NCBI GenBank assembly: GCA_002633025.1
Contig: NMRB01000245.1
Location: 411,683-475,682, forward strand
DNA from: Notospermus geniculatus
Taxonomy: Eukaryota; Nemertea; Pilidiophora; Heteronemertea; Lineidae
Direction: 5' to 3'
Length of the DNA: 64,000 nucleotides
Position 1 is the stretch's first letter. Every line of letters starts with the position of its first letter. This document shows positions 14,001-26,000 of this stretch, one piece after another. The translations under genes were made by a program, and so were the position numbers. Below the pieces are notes generated by a model. That model saw nothing but the letters and a program-made list of their open reading frames with translations. It was not told the DNA's origin and did no database searches.

Positions 14001-17000
14001 GGTTCTGACCCGGGGTCAGATTTATCGGCCAAGAATTTCTTCCATAGGGAGTTTTCGCCAAGCCCCCGAAACGCCAACACGAACGCCAAATCCACTGTTC
14101 GATACCACGAAGAGAGCACCGAACAAAAGTATAGACGTTCGCGTTGGCGTTTCGGGGGCTTTGTGAAAACTCTATAATGATGCCTTACCCTGAATGTTTG
14201 AAGACTAAGCCCAGTCAGATTAACACTTGTTTGCCCTTGGACATCCTTTAGTGCGACGACATCATTGGCTCCAGGTTTAGTTCCCAGACTAACTGCATAA
14301 GTTGTCGGATGAAAAGGTCTTTCAAATCCATACCATCTGGCCGAATAGGCGGTGGTAGATATCTGCTCATCAATATCTCGTGATCTCTGAAGTATATCAC
14401 CCAAACGGAATAATTTGTTTTAAGTTCACAATGCTTTCATTTTTCCATGATTAGAAGACGTGAATCATGTGCATAAACGTTATAAAATGTTATAAATGTG
14501 TTTTCTGTTTCGTAAATCGACAAAACAAGAAGGGTTGAGAATCAAGTGAAGGAAGACATACCCCGAAATTTCTTTCTTCACGTTCGCCAGGAGGCGCCAT
14601 ATCAATGACCACACCAGGAGCGGGTTTATCGGTAAAGTGGCGAATTTCATCGGAGGAGCCAACTGCTGAAAGGCTCATGTAGTTCTCAGCTCTAACTGAC
14701 ACATAATACGTCTCCCCAGAATGGAGTTTGTATGGGGAGACTTTTGCATACACCCTGGTGCAGCTGGGCGGCGACGTCTTGGAACAATTCCCAGCAAAAT
14801 CCAGCGGCCTCCACTTGGCAATATCCCATCCACCTTTGTGCCTTCCTGGATAAGAAGATTGAAATGTCAAAATGGATAAAGCTGTACCACGACAATATTT
14901 CAAACGTTGCGGAAGTCCAGATTTGAGTGCTAGCTTCATGTAATCTTACCAATAGCGAACTTGTAGTACATGAATGGGTCGGCATTATCACCCTCAGTGA
15001 ATCCATACTGGCTCCAAGAGACGTACAGCTCGTTTTTGTACATGTAGGGCGTCACAGATCCACTGAATGTCAGGGGTTTCAACTCAACAACGAACGGCCC
15101 ATAACTCTGGAAAATGTAACATCGCGAATTCAAGCTTTATATGCAATAATATCTATGCAACAGTGGGGACAGTCATTTTTTGGAATATTCATGTTGAATA
15201 TAAATAAAAGGAACAAATTCATCGAACATTGGAAACTCATTTCGTTGGAAAATCCCACACTTACGACAACTAGCTGACGTCCAGCTGCGTTCTGCGCATT
15301 GATATTAATAAAGAATCGCTGGCCTTCCTGCAAACCAGGGTGATATGTCTTGTAGAAAGACTGCACACCATTCCCAGTTGGTGTCGTTGGCATGATATCC
15401 TCACCCCCTGCTGTGGTAGAGAGGGAAATAGAGTACCCCTTGATGAAACTTTCTTCGTCATATCCAGTCCAATTGACAGAAAGCTAGTAATGAAACAAAA
15501 AATATGCATGGGAAAGGTAATGGTGTTATACTGCGCACTTTCAAATTGAAAATGTCTCATATTTGGGCTTAGCCCTTTTGGAGAGAAGATGATGGCAATG
15601 GATGATGAACTGATAGATTCATTGAGATGTGAACATGAACTTACATATTTGTCCCGCGTGAGAACAAAGTGTCTTGATTCATTAAACGGATGTTTGTCAT
15701 CGCAGAACGATGCAGGTACAATGACGATAGAACCCTTCTCGTCGAGTTGACGAGGGTAGTAATCAACATAAATATCCGACGCCTTGTTGCTGAAGGAAAT
15801 GAAAACCGAGTAAGATACGGAAAAAGTCTATGCTTTTATTCCATTTATGTGCAGGACCCTCCACTTCAGCAGAAAGTTTAGTCTGTGCAGGACCCTCCAG
15901 TTCAGCAGAAAGGTCAGTCTTATGCCCGGTTGTTCAGCCTTGGCTTAAGCCAGAGTTGGGTCAATCCCGACATAAGCGTGGCTTAAGCCAGACTTACATT
16001 TCACAGTGCGTTGCACAGGTTGGGTGTCAAACACAAGCCAAGATTAAGCCTTTCTTATAATAAACCTGGCAGTGGGGTGGTTATAAGCGCGACTTACAAT
16101 GGTAGGTCTACTCATTGTATGCCCAGACTTGAAAGATTGCAGAGGCATTGGATCACCTCATGTAAGCCACACCTGAGCAACCGGCTACACATCAAGGAAA
16201 TTGTATAGGAAAGCATTGGGAAGGAGGGTAATAAGCCAGGCTTCGGTGATCCCAAGTTTAATTCAGGTTGTGCAATAAACTCGGAATTGACTGAGCTGTT
16301 CTTATGACCAGACATAAGCGCGGCTTACGTGAACTCGAGTTTGAGGTATAAGCCATGCTCAAGTGAGCCTAGGCTGAACAACCGGGCATTAGCTTTTACT
16401 TGTTTTATTCATATCACACAGATCATTCATATGAATGGTATAGCGAAAGCTTGGTGACACTTAATTTGTGACATACGTAGGCCCTATTCTCTCCCTTCTC
16501 ATGAGATGTACTTACACACACTCCGGGGCAGTGGAATTGATCAAAACTCTGTGATTGTTCGGCTGTACATAATAGACCGTCTGACGTGACTTGATCAATC
16601 CGGGGCGAATGATACTGTTTTCGACTGAAATATCTCTGATTATTGGCGGTGTGACATCTACGACTACACCATTACTGCAAGCTACCTCGGAGACGCTCAG
16701 TGCTTTGTTGAGAGCGACCACACTAACCATGTACTTGCCAGGACCTGGGGCAGTGTAGGAGAAATGAGTATCTGTGGTTCGAACAACCTAAAAAAAGGTA
16801 AAAATATGACACCGGGATGATGGCAGTATTTTGAGTTACTGGCCAAATCCATCCAACGATTTAAATAATTTTACTTGGAAAGGTGTTACATGAATATATG
16901 TATGGACAAACAAAACAAACGACATGGTTTTAGTGCACTCCGGACCAAGCACCCAGAACAAAAGTCCTTACCTTTTGTGAAGCTTTTGCCCCAAACACAT

Positions 17001-20000
17001 CCTTCTTTGCACATTCTTTACCCCATATGTATTGATATTCCTTTATACCACTCTCACGATCGAAAAACCCTTCCCAATGGGCATGCAGGATTGTATTAGT
17101 TTGAAAATCTCTGTCCGACAAGCCAGAGGGGCTATCATAAACGTTGCCGACTTCAGGGGGACTTGCGTCTATGGTGATCTGAAAGGGGATGAATGAATCT
17201 GTCTCGAGCTGTTCTCATATTGCCAGGAAAAATTTGCAACTGAATAAGGTTACATCAATGCCTATTACTCTGAAAATCAATATGTATCACTCAGTAAGAG
17301 TTGAATACTCATGTTTCATTTCTAGTACCAGTATAGGCCTACTCACTTTCTTGACTTCCTTAGATCGTAGACCAGCCCAGTTTGTAGCAGATATTTCCAA
17401 GTAGTAATCAGCGTCATGCTTTCCCTCGAAATATTTCTGGTCAAGACCATTATTCTGGGCAACCTGCGGTGTGATGAAGAAATCCTTGTGGTAGCAGCCA
17501 GTCCATGGGGTACGGTAGCAATCGTGACCATATTTGGCAGACGAGTGTGCCGACTGACATTCAGGGAGGGTATTGAATTGTCCTTGGTTACCGACAGTCT
17601 GTTGCCCATGTACAATGATCGTAGTGTAGTTGTCGAAGAGAGTCCATGAGACTGTTTTGATGCCACTGTCAGGATCAAATGCTTCCCATTCAAAACTGAA
17701 ACGATAAATGGTTCTTGACAATTGACTTTGCACATTATGCTCAGATTCGTAAAACCGACAGGAAAAGCCATGGTGGGACTTTTGACTGCAGACTGAATGC
17801 TAAAATGTGGTGAAAATCAGATTGCAGTTTTATGATTCGTTTCTACGTTACTCTACAATCGTTCTTGCCTCATCGTGTTCACACTTACGACATCTTGGTG
17901 AACTCCTCTGCATGGTGAATGGCCAAATCTTGCACACCATCCCTGGTCAACCATAGGTTCTGTATGACTGGTGGGGTAGAATCGATGTACACACGTACGC
18001 TTTCAGTCAACGTGTTCCCAGGAAAATCAGTCACCTTGACGTACACACTGAAACATAGAAGGTATGGCAAAATTCGAGACGTTCGAAAGATGACTGACGA
18101 CTCTAAGTGGACAGAATTACAAGAATATCATTGGGCCTAGCAGCTGCCCTGCTTCTAAATAATTAATCTCCTGCGGTCATTCCCATCTTCCACGGTTTTA
18201 ATCTCTTGCGGTCATTCCCACCTTCCATGGTTTCATCGATCAGTACTGTGACATCTATATCAGTCTAAACATAGGATCATGTCTCAATACCATAATTCAG
18301 TTCGATCAGGGAAGATAGGCGACAATCAAATTATAATTGAAATAATCTGGAAATGGACTTTATATACATAATCAAATTACGAGGCAGTTTTTTTGTCTGA
18401 CGTACATGTAGCATGTAGAGAATTCAAAAGAAATGCAACTCACTCTACTGCATCACCATCCTTTCTCGGTGGTAGCACTTGCCCTTGGCCAGTGACGACA
18501 TTTGCATCCTGCCAGTTGTCCAGGTTACTGACGGTAACCTCAGTAACCTTAAGCAAATGTGATATATCCACCCCAGGCAAATGTGGTATATCCACCACCC
18601 CAGCTACTGCTCCTGGAAAGAGTGACCTTCGTCATTAGAAGCAGGAATCATGAAAACACTTCTGAATTCACAGTGGCTACTTTTACAGGTATTCAACATT
18701 TTGCATTGATATTTTCGGCAAAGTGATTTTCGGTCAGTTGTCAAATTTGGTGGGGTGAAAATAGTGAGTTTTATTCTTACTCTTTTCCTTTTCGTTTTGA
18801 CTGTCGTGGGAGGCAGAGGCTTTGTCATCCAACTCTCGCCGAGCTATCACAAACTCTGGCAGGACAACTTTGTTGCCACTCCAATTTGTCTCGAAGCCAG
18901 GGATTTTGTTGCCACTCCAATTTGTCTCGAAGCCAGGGATTTTGTTGCCATTCAGGTTGCCACTCAGGTCTGGGATTTTAATCCTTCACAAAATATTCAT
19001 ACATGAGTATGGAGATGAAAGAAATTAATTTGATCTTGAATGTGGTCAACTTGTCAATTAACTGCACGTGTTATAATACTTATCCATTCTCTCTGAATGG
19101 ACACTCAGCAAAAGCAGTACCGGTAGGCGTTTGTGCTTAATGTTTTTTTGTGCTCTGCTACATGTATCTTCTGCATATACTCACTGCGACTTGAGTTGAG
19201 TGACTGTTATTTCACGACCGTCTTCAATTCTACGGACTATATACCCCACTTTCACCGAATCGATCCCTGCAATAGGGTAAAGTAATATGACTGGATATAA
19301 ACTGATACAAGTATCAGTGGTTTTCGATCCCGCACAGACCTGACAACCAGTCAAACGATTTCAACTGCCCGACTCCCAGTTACCCGACCAGAAAGAAGCG
19401 CAGATGTGACTGCAGGTACCCTCGGATTTCATTGGCTGGTACCGTTTCAGAAATTCACATCTTTTGTTTCACATGTTGTATTTCCTTACCCTGGTGACTA
19501 CCAGTATCAGCAATTGTACGGCGACCGGTATGGTCATCATATTCGTCTGCTACATCTGGGCGCGCCTTGACAGGGAGTGTCCAACCATTGGTCATGATGT
19601 CAGCATTCATGTACCTGTCCAAAAAGATCAAAGGATAGCTGTACTATAAGAAAAAATTTATTTCCTCTATTCAGCTCTTTCCCCTTCTCATCACTCGGGG
19701 CAACCCACCCCAACTTAAGATTGGTGCCAACCTCTCAGAAAAACAGACTTCGCTGTAGAAAATGATGAGCGACATAATTACCAGTACGAAGTGGTTATTT
19801 GCACAGTTAACTCAGTACGAATAATTTTCTTGCATGCACGTTCAGCTAATTAATTGTCAACCAAACCTAATTATGGAGTGAACAGAATGTAAAGCAGGTG
19901 CATACCTGTCCTTGAAATTCACTTCAATTTCATCATTCAGGTTTGTTTGCCACGCCTTGTTGTTAACCGGGTCATTTGCACTGGTCACACGAAGAGATGT

Positions 20001-23000
20001 CCCAGCTTTCTTTTGGATTTCAGCTGGCTCACTTTTATAAAACAGTTGCCGTGCTGATTTATGATTCCCAGCTCTATCGTAGGCTGTGAGGATTATTGAA
20101 TAGGACCCATAACTTGCAAAATCAATCTGCAGAAAATGATAGATAAATGGTAGCGGCCTTGTATCAAGAAGAATGATGGCCCAGATTGGGAAGGATTACA
20201 ATAGGCCCATACCAAAAACATACATGTACGTTCCTTTCTTGCAAATTGCAAATGAGAGGTTGTATATGCTGTGCATGATTTAAAAAGCTATTTGCGATTT
20301 TCTACTTACAGTCGCTTGGTTCACTCCAATTCCATATTCCTTTTTCCACACAGATCCACGGTTATCAGTCAACTGCAAGCCTTCTTTCTTATGAGGAATT
20401 ATTTCCAATTTGTATTTCGTCAGCCCTGATCGTTGATCTTGCCAATTGGCCCACTTAACCTGCAACTGAACACCTCTCTGAAAAAAATGAAATGGACCTT
20501 GGATCATGTGCTCACCTCGGCGAATTGCGATGGCAGGTTCATTCGAAAACCCAGGCATTCATAAGATGCGAATCTGGAAAAATCCGATGTGTCTTAGATT
20601 TTCCAAGGAAAGGAGGTTTTCAGTATTTGGTGTTAGTCACTGGCTACCTGGTAGACGGATTATGAATCAGTGACGTGGTTGTGTCATTTATGATACGGGT
20701 AGGCCTACAAATTCAGGGTCAGCAGCCCCCAGTGCAATGGACAATGGAGATGACAACAACGGACACTTCGCGCTATCGTGAGAGCTCAACTTTTTGGGCC
20801 TAACACAAATAATGTCCAAGTTTCAGTCGAATGTCGAATGAGTAGTGTCCTAAAACTCTGATCGTGTGACGTTCATTCACTTACTCCGTATAAAATATCA
20901 CTGGATGTCTTGAAGGATGTGGATGGCTGAGATGAAAATGGTTTCACGAGGTCAAAATTAACTTTCACGGCCTTGGTGGCATCAATGCCGTCAATGTTGA
21001 TTGTTGTCACTTTGCCAGTGTCCAAGTTTTTTAGTTTCATGCGACCTCCTGAACGCGATGCTATCGTAACAGTATACCTGTACATAAATAAAAGCAATTA
21101 ACACTATGGACATGTCTAGAAATGGTTTTATCACACCGATTCAAATTACGCACTATAGACATGTTAAGAGACCTCTTGTAGTACAAATAGAACAGATTGA
21201 AGTGTCCATCACTAGCCGAAATACAAATGATGATAAACTGCATTGCACCATCTTAGGCAGATACAAGTTGGTCGTGAAAATTTCAAAAATCTGCACAAGG
21301 TATCGCATATACCGTACTGCAATAAACACTGTTCTCGGTACACCGGTAATCAAGTATTTGGTTGAGGATCAAGTAATAATAATGCAAATGGGCAGACAGT
21401 CCTAATGCTCAATCAATTATATGAGCAAAGGAGATACCGGTACTGATCGGTAGGGTTGGTGGCGGTGTTGTGCATTTCCATGCCGAATATACTTACGCAG
21501 CTCCATCTGTCAAGACTGGGAAGTGCATGGGGTCAATTATCTGTCGAGTCTCCTCATGATCAAATTGTGAAAAGTCTGATTTAGGGTTGGTGATGACCTG
21601 TTCATGAATTGTACTTGAATGCGATGCACCTGTATGGCAGAGAATAAAGGAAGACATACATGAAGTAGGTTATATAATCCCGGGTATATAATCGGCCGTG
21701 GCCGTAGATCTTTGTAGGTAGTTTACGAATTACGAATTGGTAATTTTCATTTACAATAAATGTTTTCTTGGGCTTTTCTTAGCATAGAGGTGTGACAACT
21801 GGATATACTTGGATGTACCTGTATGACAGAGAATAAAGGAAGACATACATGAAGTAAGTTACATAATCGGCTGTGTATTAACGGCAAACAAAAATTCATA
21901 AGCGAGCTTATGAATTTTTGGTGCAAATCATACCGTAGGCCTACCCATCATAATCCGCGGACCAGGGCAAGACCAACCCAGGACAGTGTGCATTGAACAG
22001 GTCACTGTCTACTCTAGCTAGTTCTGGCTACGAAATCGACACTTTATATTAGCCACGGAACTCATGACCACCAGTACATACATATTTTGTGTCGCTACCC
22101 ATTGGTCAAAATTCCCTCAGTTAATCGACTGAAATGGATAATCATACACACCTGGGCACCATGGTACATCACAAAAATCCCAGCGTTTCTTCGAACTTGT
22201 GGTATAGCACCACGGTTCAGGCTCCCCATCAGGATTTCGGCAGTAGTTTGAAGGCAAACTTTTATGGGAATGCTTGTTAGGATATTGGGAATTCCAACGC
22301 TGGCAGGTATAACCAAGTCGTGTTGTGTGTATTGTTCCCGTGTACTCGCTGCCTTTCTTTGTGGTCCTGCATTTTGTTAGATCTGGAGACCCTGCACAAA
22401 CCCCAAAAAATGTTATTAAATCTCAAATATCAATCACAATGCTCTGTTTTATTATTCAAGGCAAACTANGTCACACTTCAACTAATAGAAAATTTTGAAA
22501 GATCATTCTGCGACAAAAAAATCATGTTCCATGACGGCAAAAAATTATAAACCACACTGTTTTAGACTGAAAAAATGAAAACAAAATCTTGGAAGATGAA
22601 GGGAAAAAGTATAAAACAGCAGGTCCTAAGGGACATAGCCCTAAGGGACCTAACCCTAACGGACCTATCCCTGAGGACCTAACCCTAAGGGACCTAACCC
22701 TAAGGATCCTAACCCTAAGGGACCTAGACCTAAGGGATCTAGCCCTAAGGGACCTAACCCTAAGATTAACCCCCTGTCATTATGCATACCACTGGGATAT
22801 GACAATAGTGGAGCCATCTGATGAGCACTGACATAACTAGTGACTTTTGTATTGTGTTGATGTGACATTTGAAAATGTGTTGACTTTTGGAATTTCACGG
22901 CACACCCGTAGGCCTTGATATGTAAAGATGCTTCTGAGAGGAGAGACAGGCGCCGACATCTCTGATAAAGTGACAACAATATGGGGGGGGGGGGCTATTC

Positions 23001-26000
23001 TTACCAACTGACACTGGCGCCACATATACAGAATACGTCACAGTTGCTTTCAATACCCCAGCTGCGAAGTCGGTGATATACGCCGGCCGTCGTGGGAAGT
23101 TTGTGCTGCGTTCAAACTTCGTCATGAATGACACATTGATGTCATATATATTGTCACCATTGGACCAATAAGATTCTGGTTTCGTGTCGCTTGGATTACT
23201 CTGGACTTGAATGTCCCCAGATTTAGCTCTCAGCTTGACAGAGGGATTGTTGATTTTTGGTGCCTTCGTTACTGAAATGATAAGGCACGGGTTTAATCCC
23301 GCCGTTTCCAAATTGTCGCACGTTAGCAATTCGTATAGGGGAGCGTTAATACAAGGCAGGAGACCAGTCTACAATCTTTTCCCGTCTCCAGTTGTTTCCG
23401 ATCGTCGGTGTCGTCAACTTTGAAGGAACTCGAGAAATCCTGCATCATGCGGTCTGAAATACCACCTTTTCCGTTAATTTGCTTACTAGTATCAACTTTT
23501 CAATTACCAGTACGGTACACCGTAAGTATCCCCAAATTCAAGGAACCAAGGATGCATGGCCTTTCCGTCATCACAAAATCGAAGTAATTAGACGTCATTT
23601 GGCTGGGTTTATACATCGAGGCACACGCGACACCAACACGCAGGCGAACAAAGGTTTCATGGGGATGAATCCTTTGTGAAGCCATTGTTCGCCCGCGTGT
23701 TAATAGTGTCACGTGTGCCTCGATGTATTCAAAACCCAGCCTAATAGGCCTACGCGTCTTTGTACTTCGAACTGATCACTTACCTCGTCTACATTTGGCA
23801 TTATTTGTATCCCCGAAATCCTGATGACACGAACATTGACCTTTTAAATGAAGGTTGCCACATGCACCAGGATAACAGGGGGTACTGGTGGATTTCCAAC
23901 TGCAGAGTTCTGCAAGTGAAGGATATAGCACATCGTAAACATCAAGAAGTCCAGCTATAGTATGATCGTTAAATAAAAGCTTTGTAAAGGTTTTGAAAAT
24001 TGTAGGCTAACCGGTAGACCTCTACATATAGTTAATGTACCGGTATATCGGTTTAGCCTATTAAAAAACTTAGGCCGCTAAACATCACCGCTCCTTGACT
24101 GACGCTTTTAAAAAAACTAGGCCTACCCGATACGAATGCACCTTTTGATCTTCAGTATCAAGTACATGTATGTCCGAGTTAAAATATATTTCCTCAAAGA
24201 CTTCCAAGTCCACGCGCAATATAAACAGATTTCTGTCTAATTGCAATTAAGTATCCCGCTCCCCAGGTGATATGGCTACATTTTCTTATTTACATCAGCC
24301 TGTGGTCAATGGAGACAGCGATCTTACCACGACAAGAAAGTTTGTCCTGCGGAAGTAGATATGCCTTTTGCCCAAATTTGGGGCCATGATCCGATTCACA
24401 TCTATGACAACGGCTGTTGGAGGAGCTGGTACATTTCTCGAGCTCACAGTGTGCTATCTGTGGACAATCTGGAAATTAAATACCGCGGAAACATTACATA
24501 ACATTTGCATCAATAGTTATTAAGTGAGTTTGCCAAACTCACTTAATAACTATTGATGCAAATGCTAACGCCTGCCGCACACTGGAGTTTATACATGTAT
24601 CTGCTGAGCAAACGGTCTCGAATAATTTTGCTCAGCAGATAGCTGCACTAAGGTTCATACTCCGGTGCGGCAACGGTAGGGGTGTTTTTAACGTCGACTG
24701 ACCCGACTGAATGATGAGTCGAGCAGCATTGGGTCAGTCAACTTTATAAACACCCCTACCGTTGACGCACCGGAGCACGAACCGCATCTAGCTTTAGATT
24801 CCACCATGGGAGGAACTCGACTATGATGCATGACCGCGAATAGGCCTGGGCTATCTCGAATGAATTTTGTTGAGCATACATGTATTACGACACAGGCCTA
24901 TGACATTATACAGGTGTGATAGAATCTAATGTCCCCGTCTTTCTGATGTCCCCATGCATTGTTTGTCACAGGATTAAGGATCGTGGTCTCCAGAGTCCAA
25001 TTCAATGGTGCCGCTTAATCCGAAAATGTATTGTTGGGGGACATCACATATCGGGGGACATTACATTCTATTACACCGGTATTCATTTCTTTTTTGTGTG
25101 TACATGTGAATAAACTTACATTGGCAATGGGTACCAGCGTTGTATGTCCCAGTGTTACAATTAGAGCAGTAATCGGGCAATGTGCACAGTCCTCCTGATG
25201 ATGTAAGCCAGCCATTGCCAGATTTTATGTAGCCCGACGGAATACTCCTGCTACAGACACGCGAACTACTCGATACCTCCACTTTACCTCCGCACGCAGC
25301 TAAAAAAGAAATTTTAAAGACACAAAATTAGACAATGAAATCTGAAAGGTGTTTAATGATGAATATGAACTCGGGTAAATTCGACCTACGTTTATTGCAT
25401 TCTTGTCCATCAATTGAATACCAGCCACTATTACAGAAGTAATTGTACCGAGTCACACTCCTGTAAAAAATAAGAATATGGTAAAGGGCCAGTGTAATGT
25501 TTTTGAATGTTCCTATCTGTCAGTGTTCCCCAGACAGAAAAATAGTTGACAACACACCGTTTCTTCAATTTATTGTGGCCTATACTTGACAAAAGTGGAC
25601 AGCTTATCCCGTCATACTTTTGGTAGAGGAACACTATAATAGATGGGGAACATTCAAAGGCGTTTACCGGTGTAATATTTTGCACTGCGATTGTCCCCTT
25701 TGCCTTCCAACAAAAACTTGGAGGAATAAGTTGCGACGTGACATGTACCTAGGTTACACTACATAAAAGTCCGGGCCGAGTCCGGGTTCAGCCCGGGCTT
25801 TTTGCGTTTACACCTGTTAATCGCCGTGTCTAAATAAAGCCCGGGCTTTTCGTCCCATACATGCCGCATACATTCTCAAAAAGCCCGGGCTTATTTCAGA
25901 CCCGGGCTTCAAAAAGTCCGGGCTTTTTCAGACAGGTGTAACCACGGCTAATATGGGGGAAGCAGTGACAAACATCTGTGTTCCAAATCTGCCAAACAAT

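Noticed and set aside
20520-20577. Exon-like stretch between giant-gene exons 11 and 12 (frame FASYECLGFRMNLPSQFAE)
   Set aside because: It needs an incoming phase of 2, while exon 11 ends in phase 0 and joins exon 12 (phase 0) directly, so including it breaks the frame.
22589-22831. Plus-strand frame with regular Leu/Arg/Asp pattern
   Set aside because: It is translation of the ggacctaaccctaag minisatellite, with no coding context.
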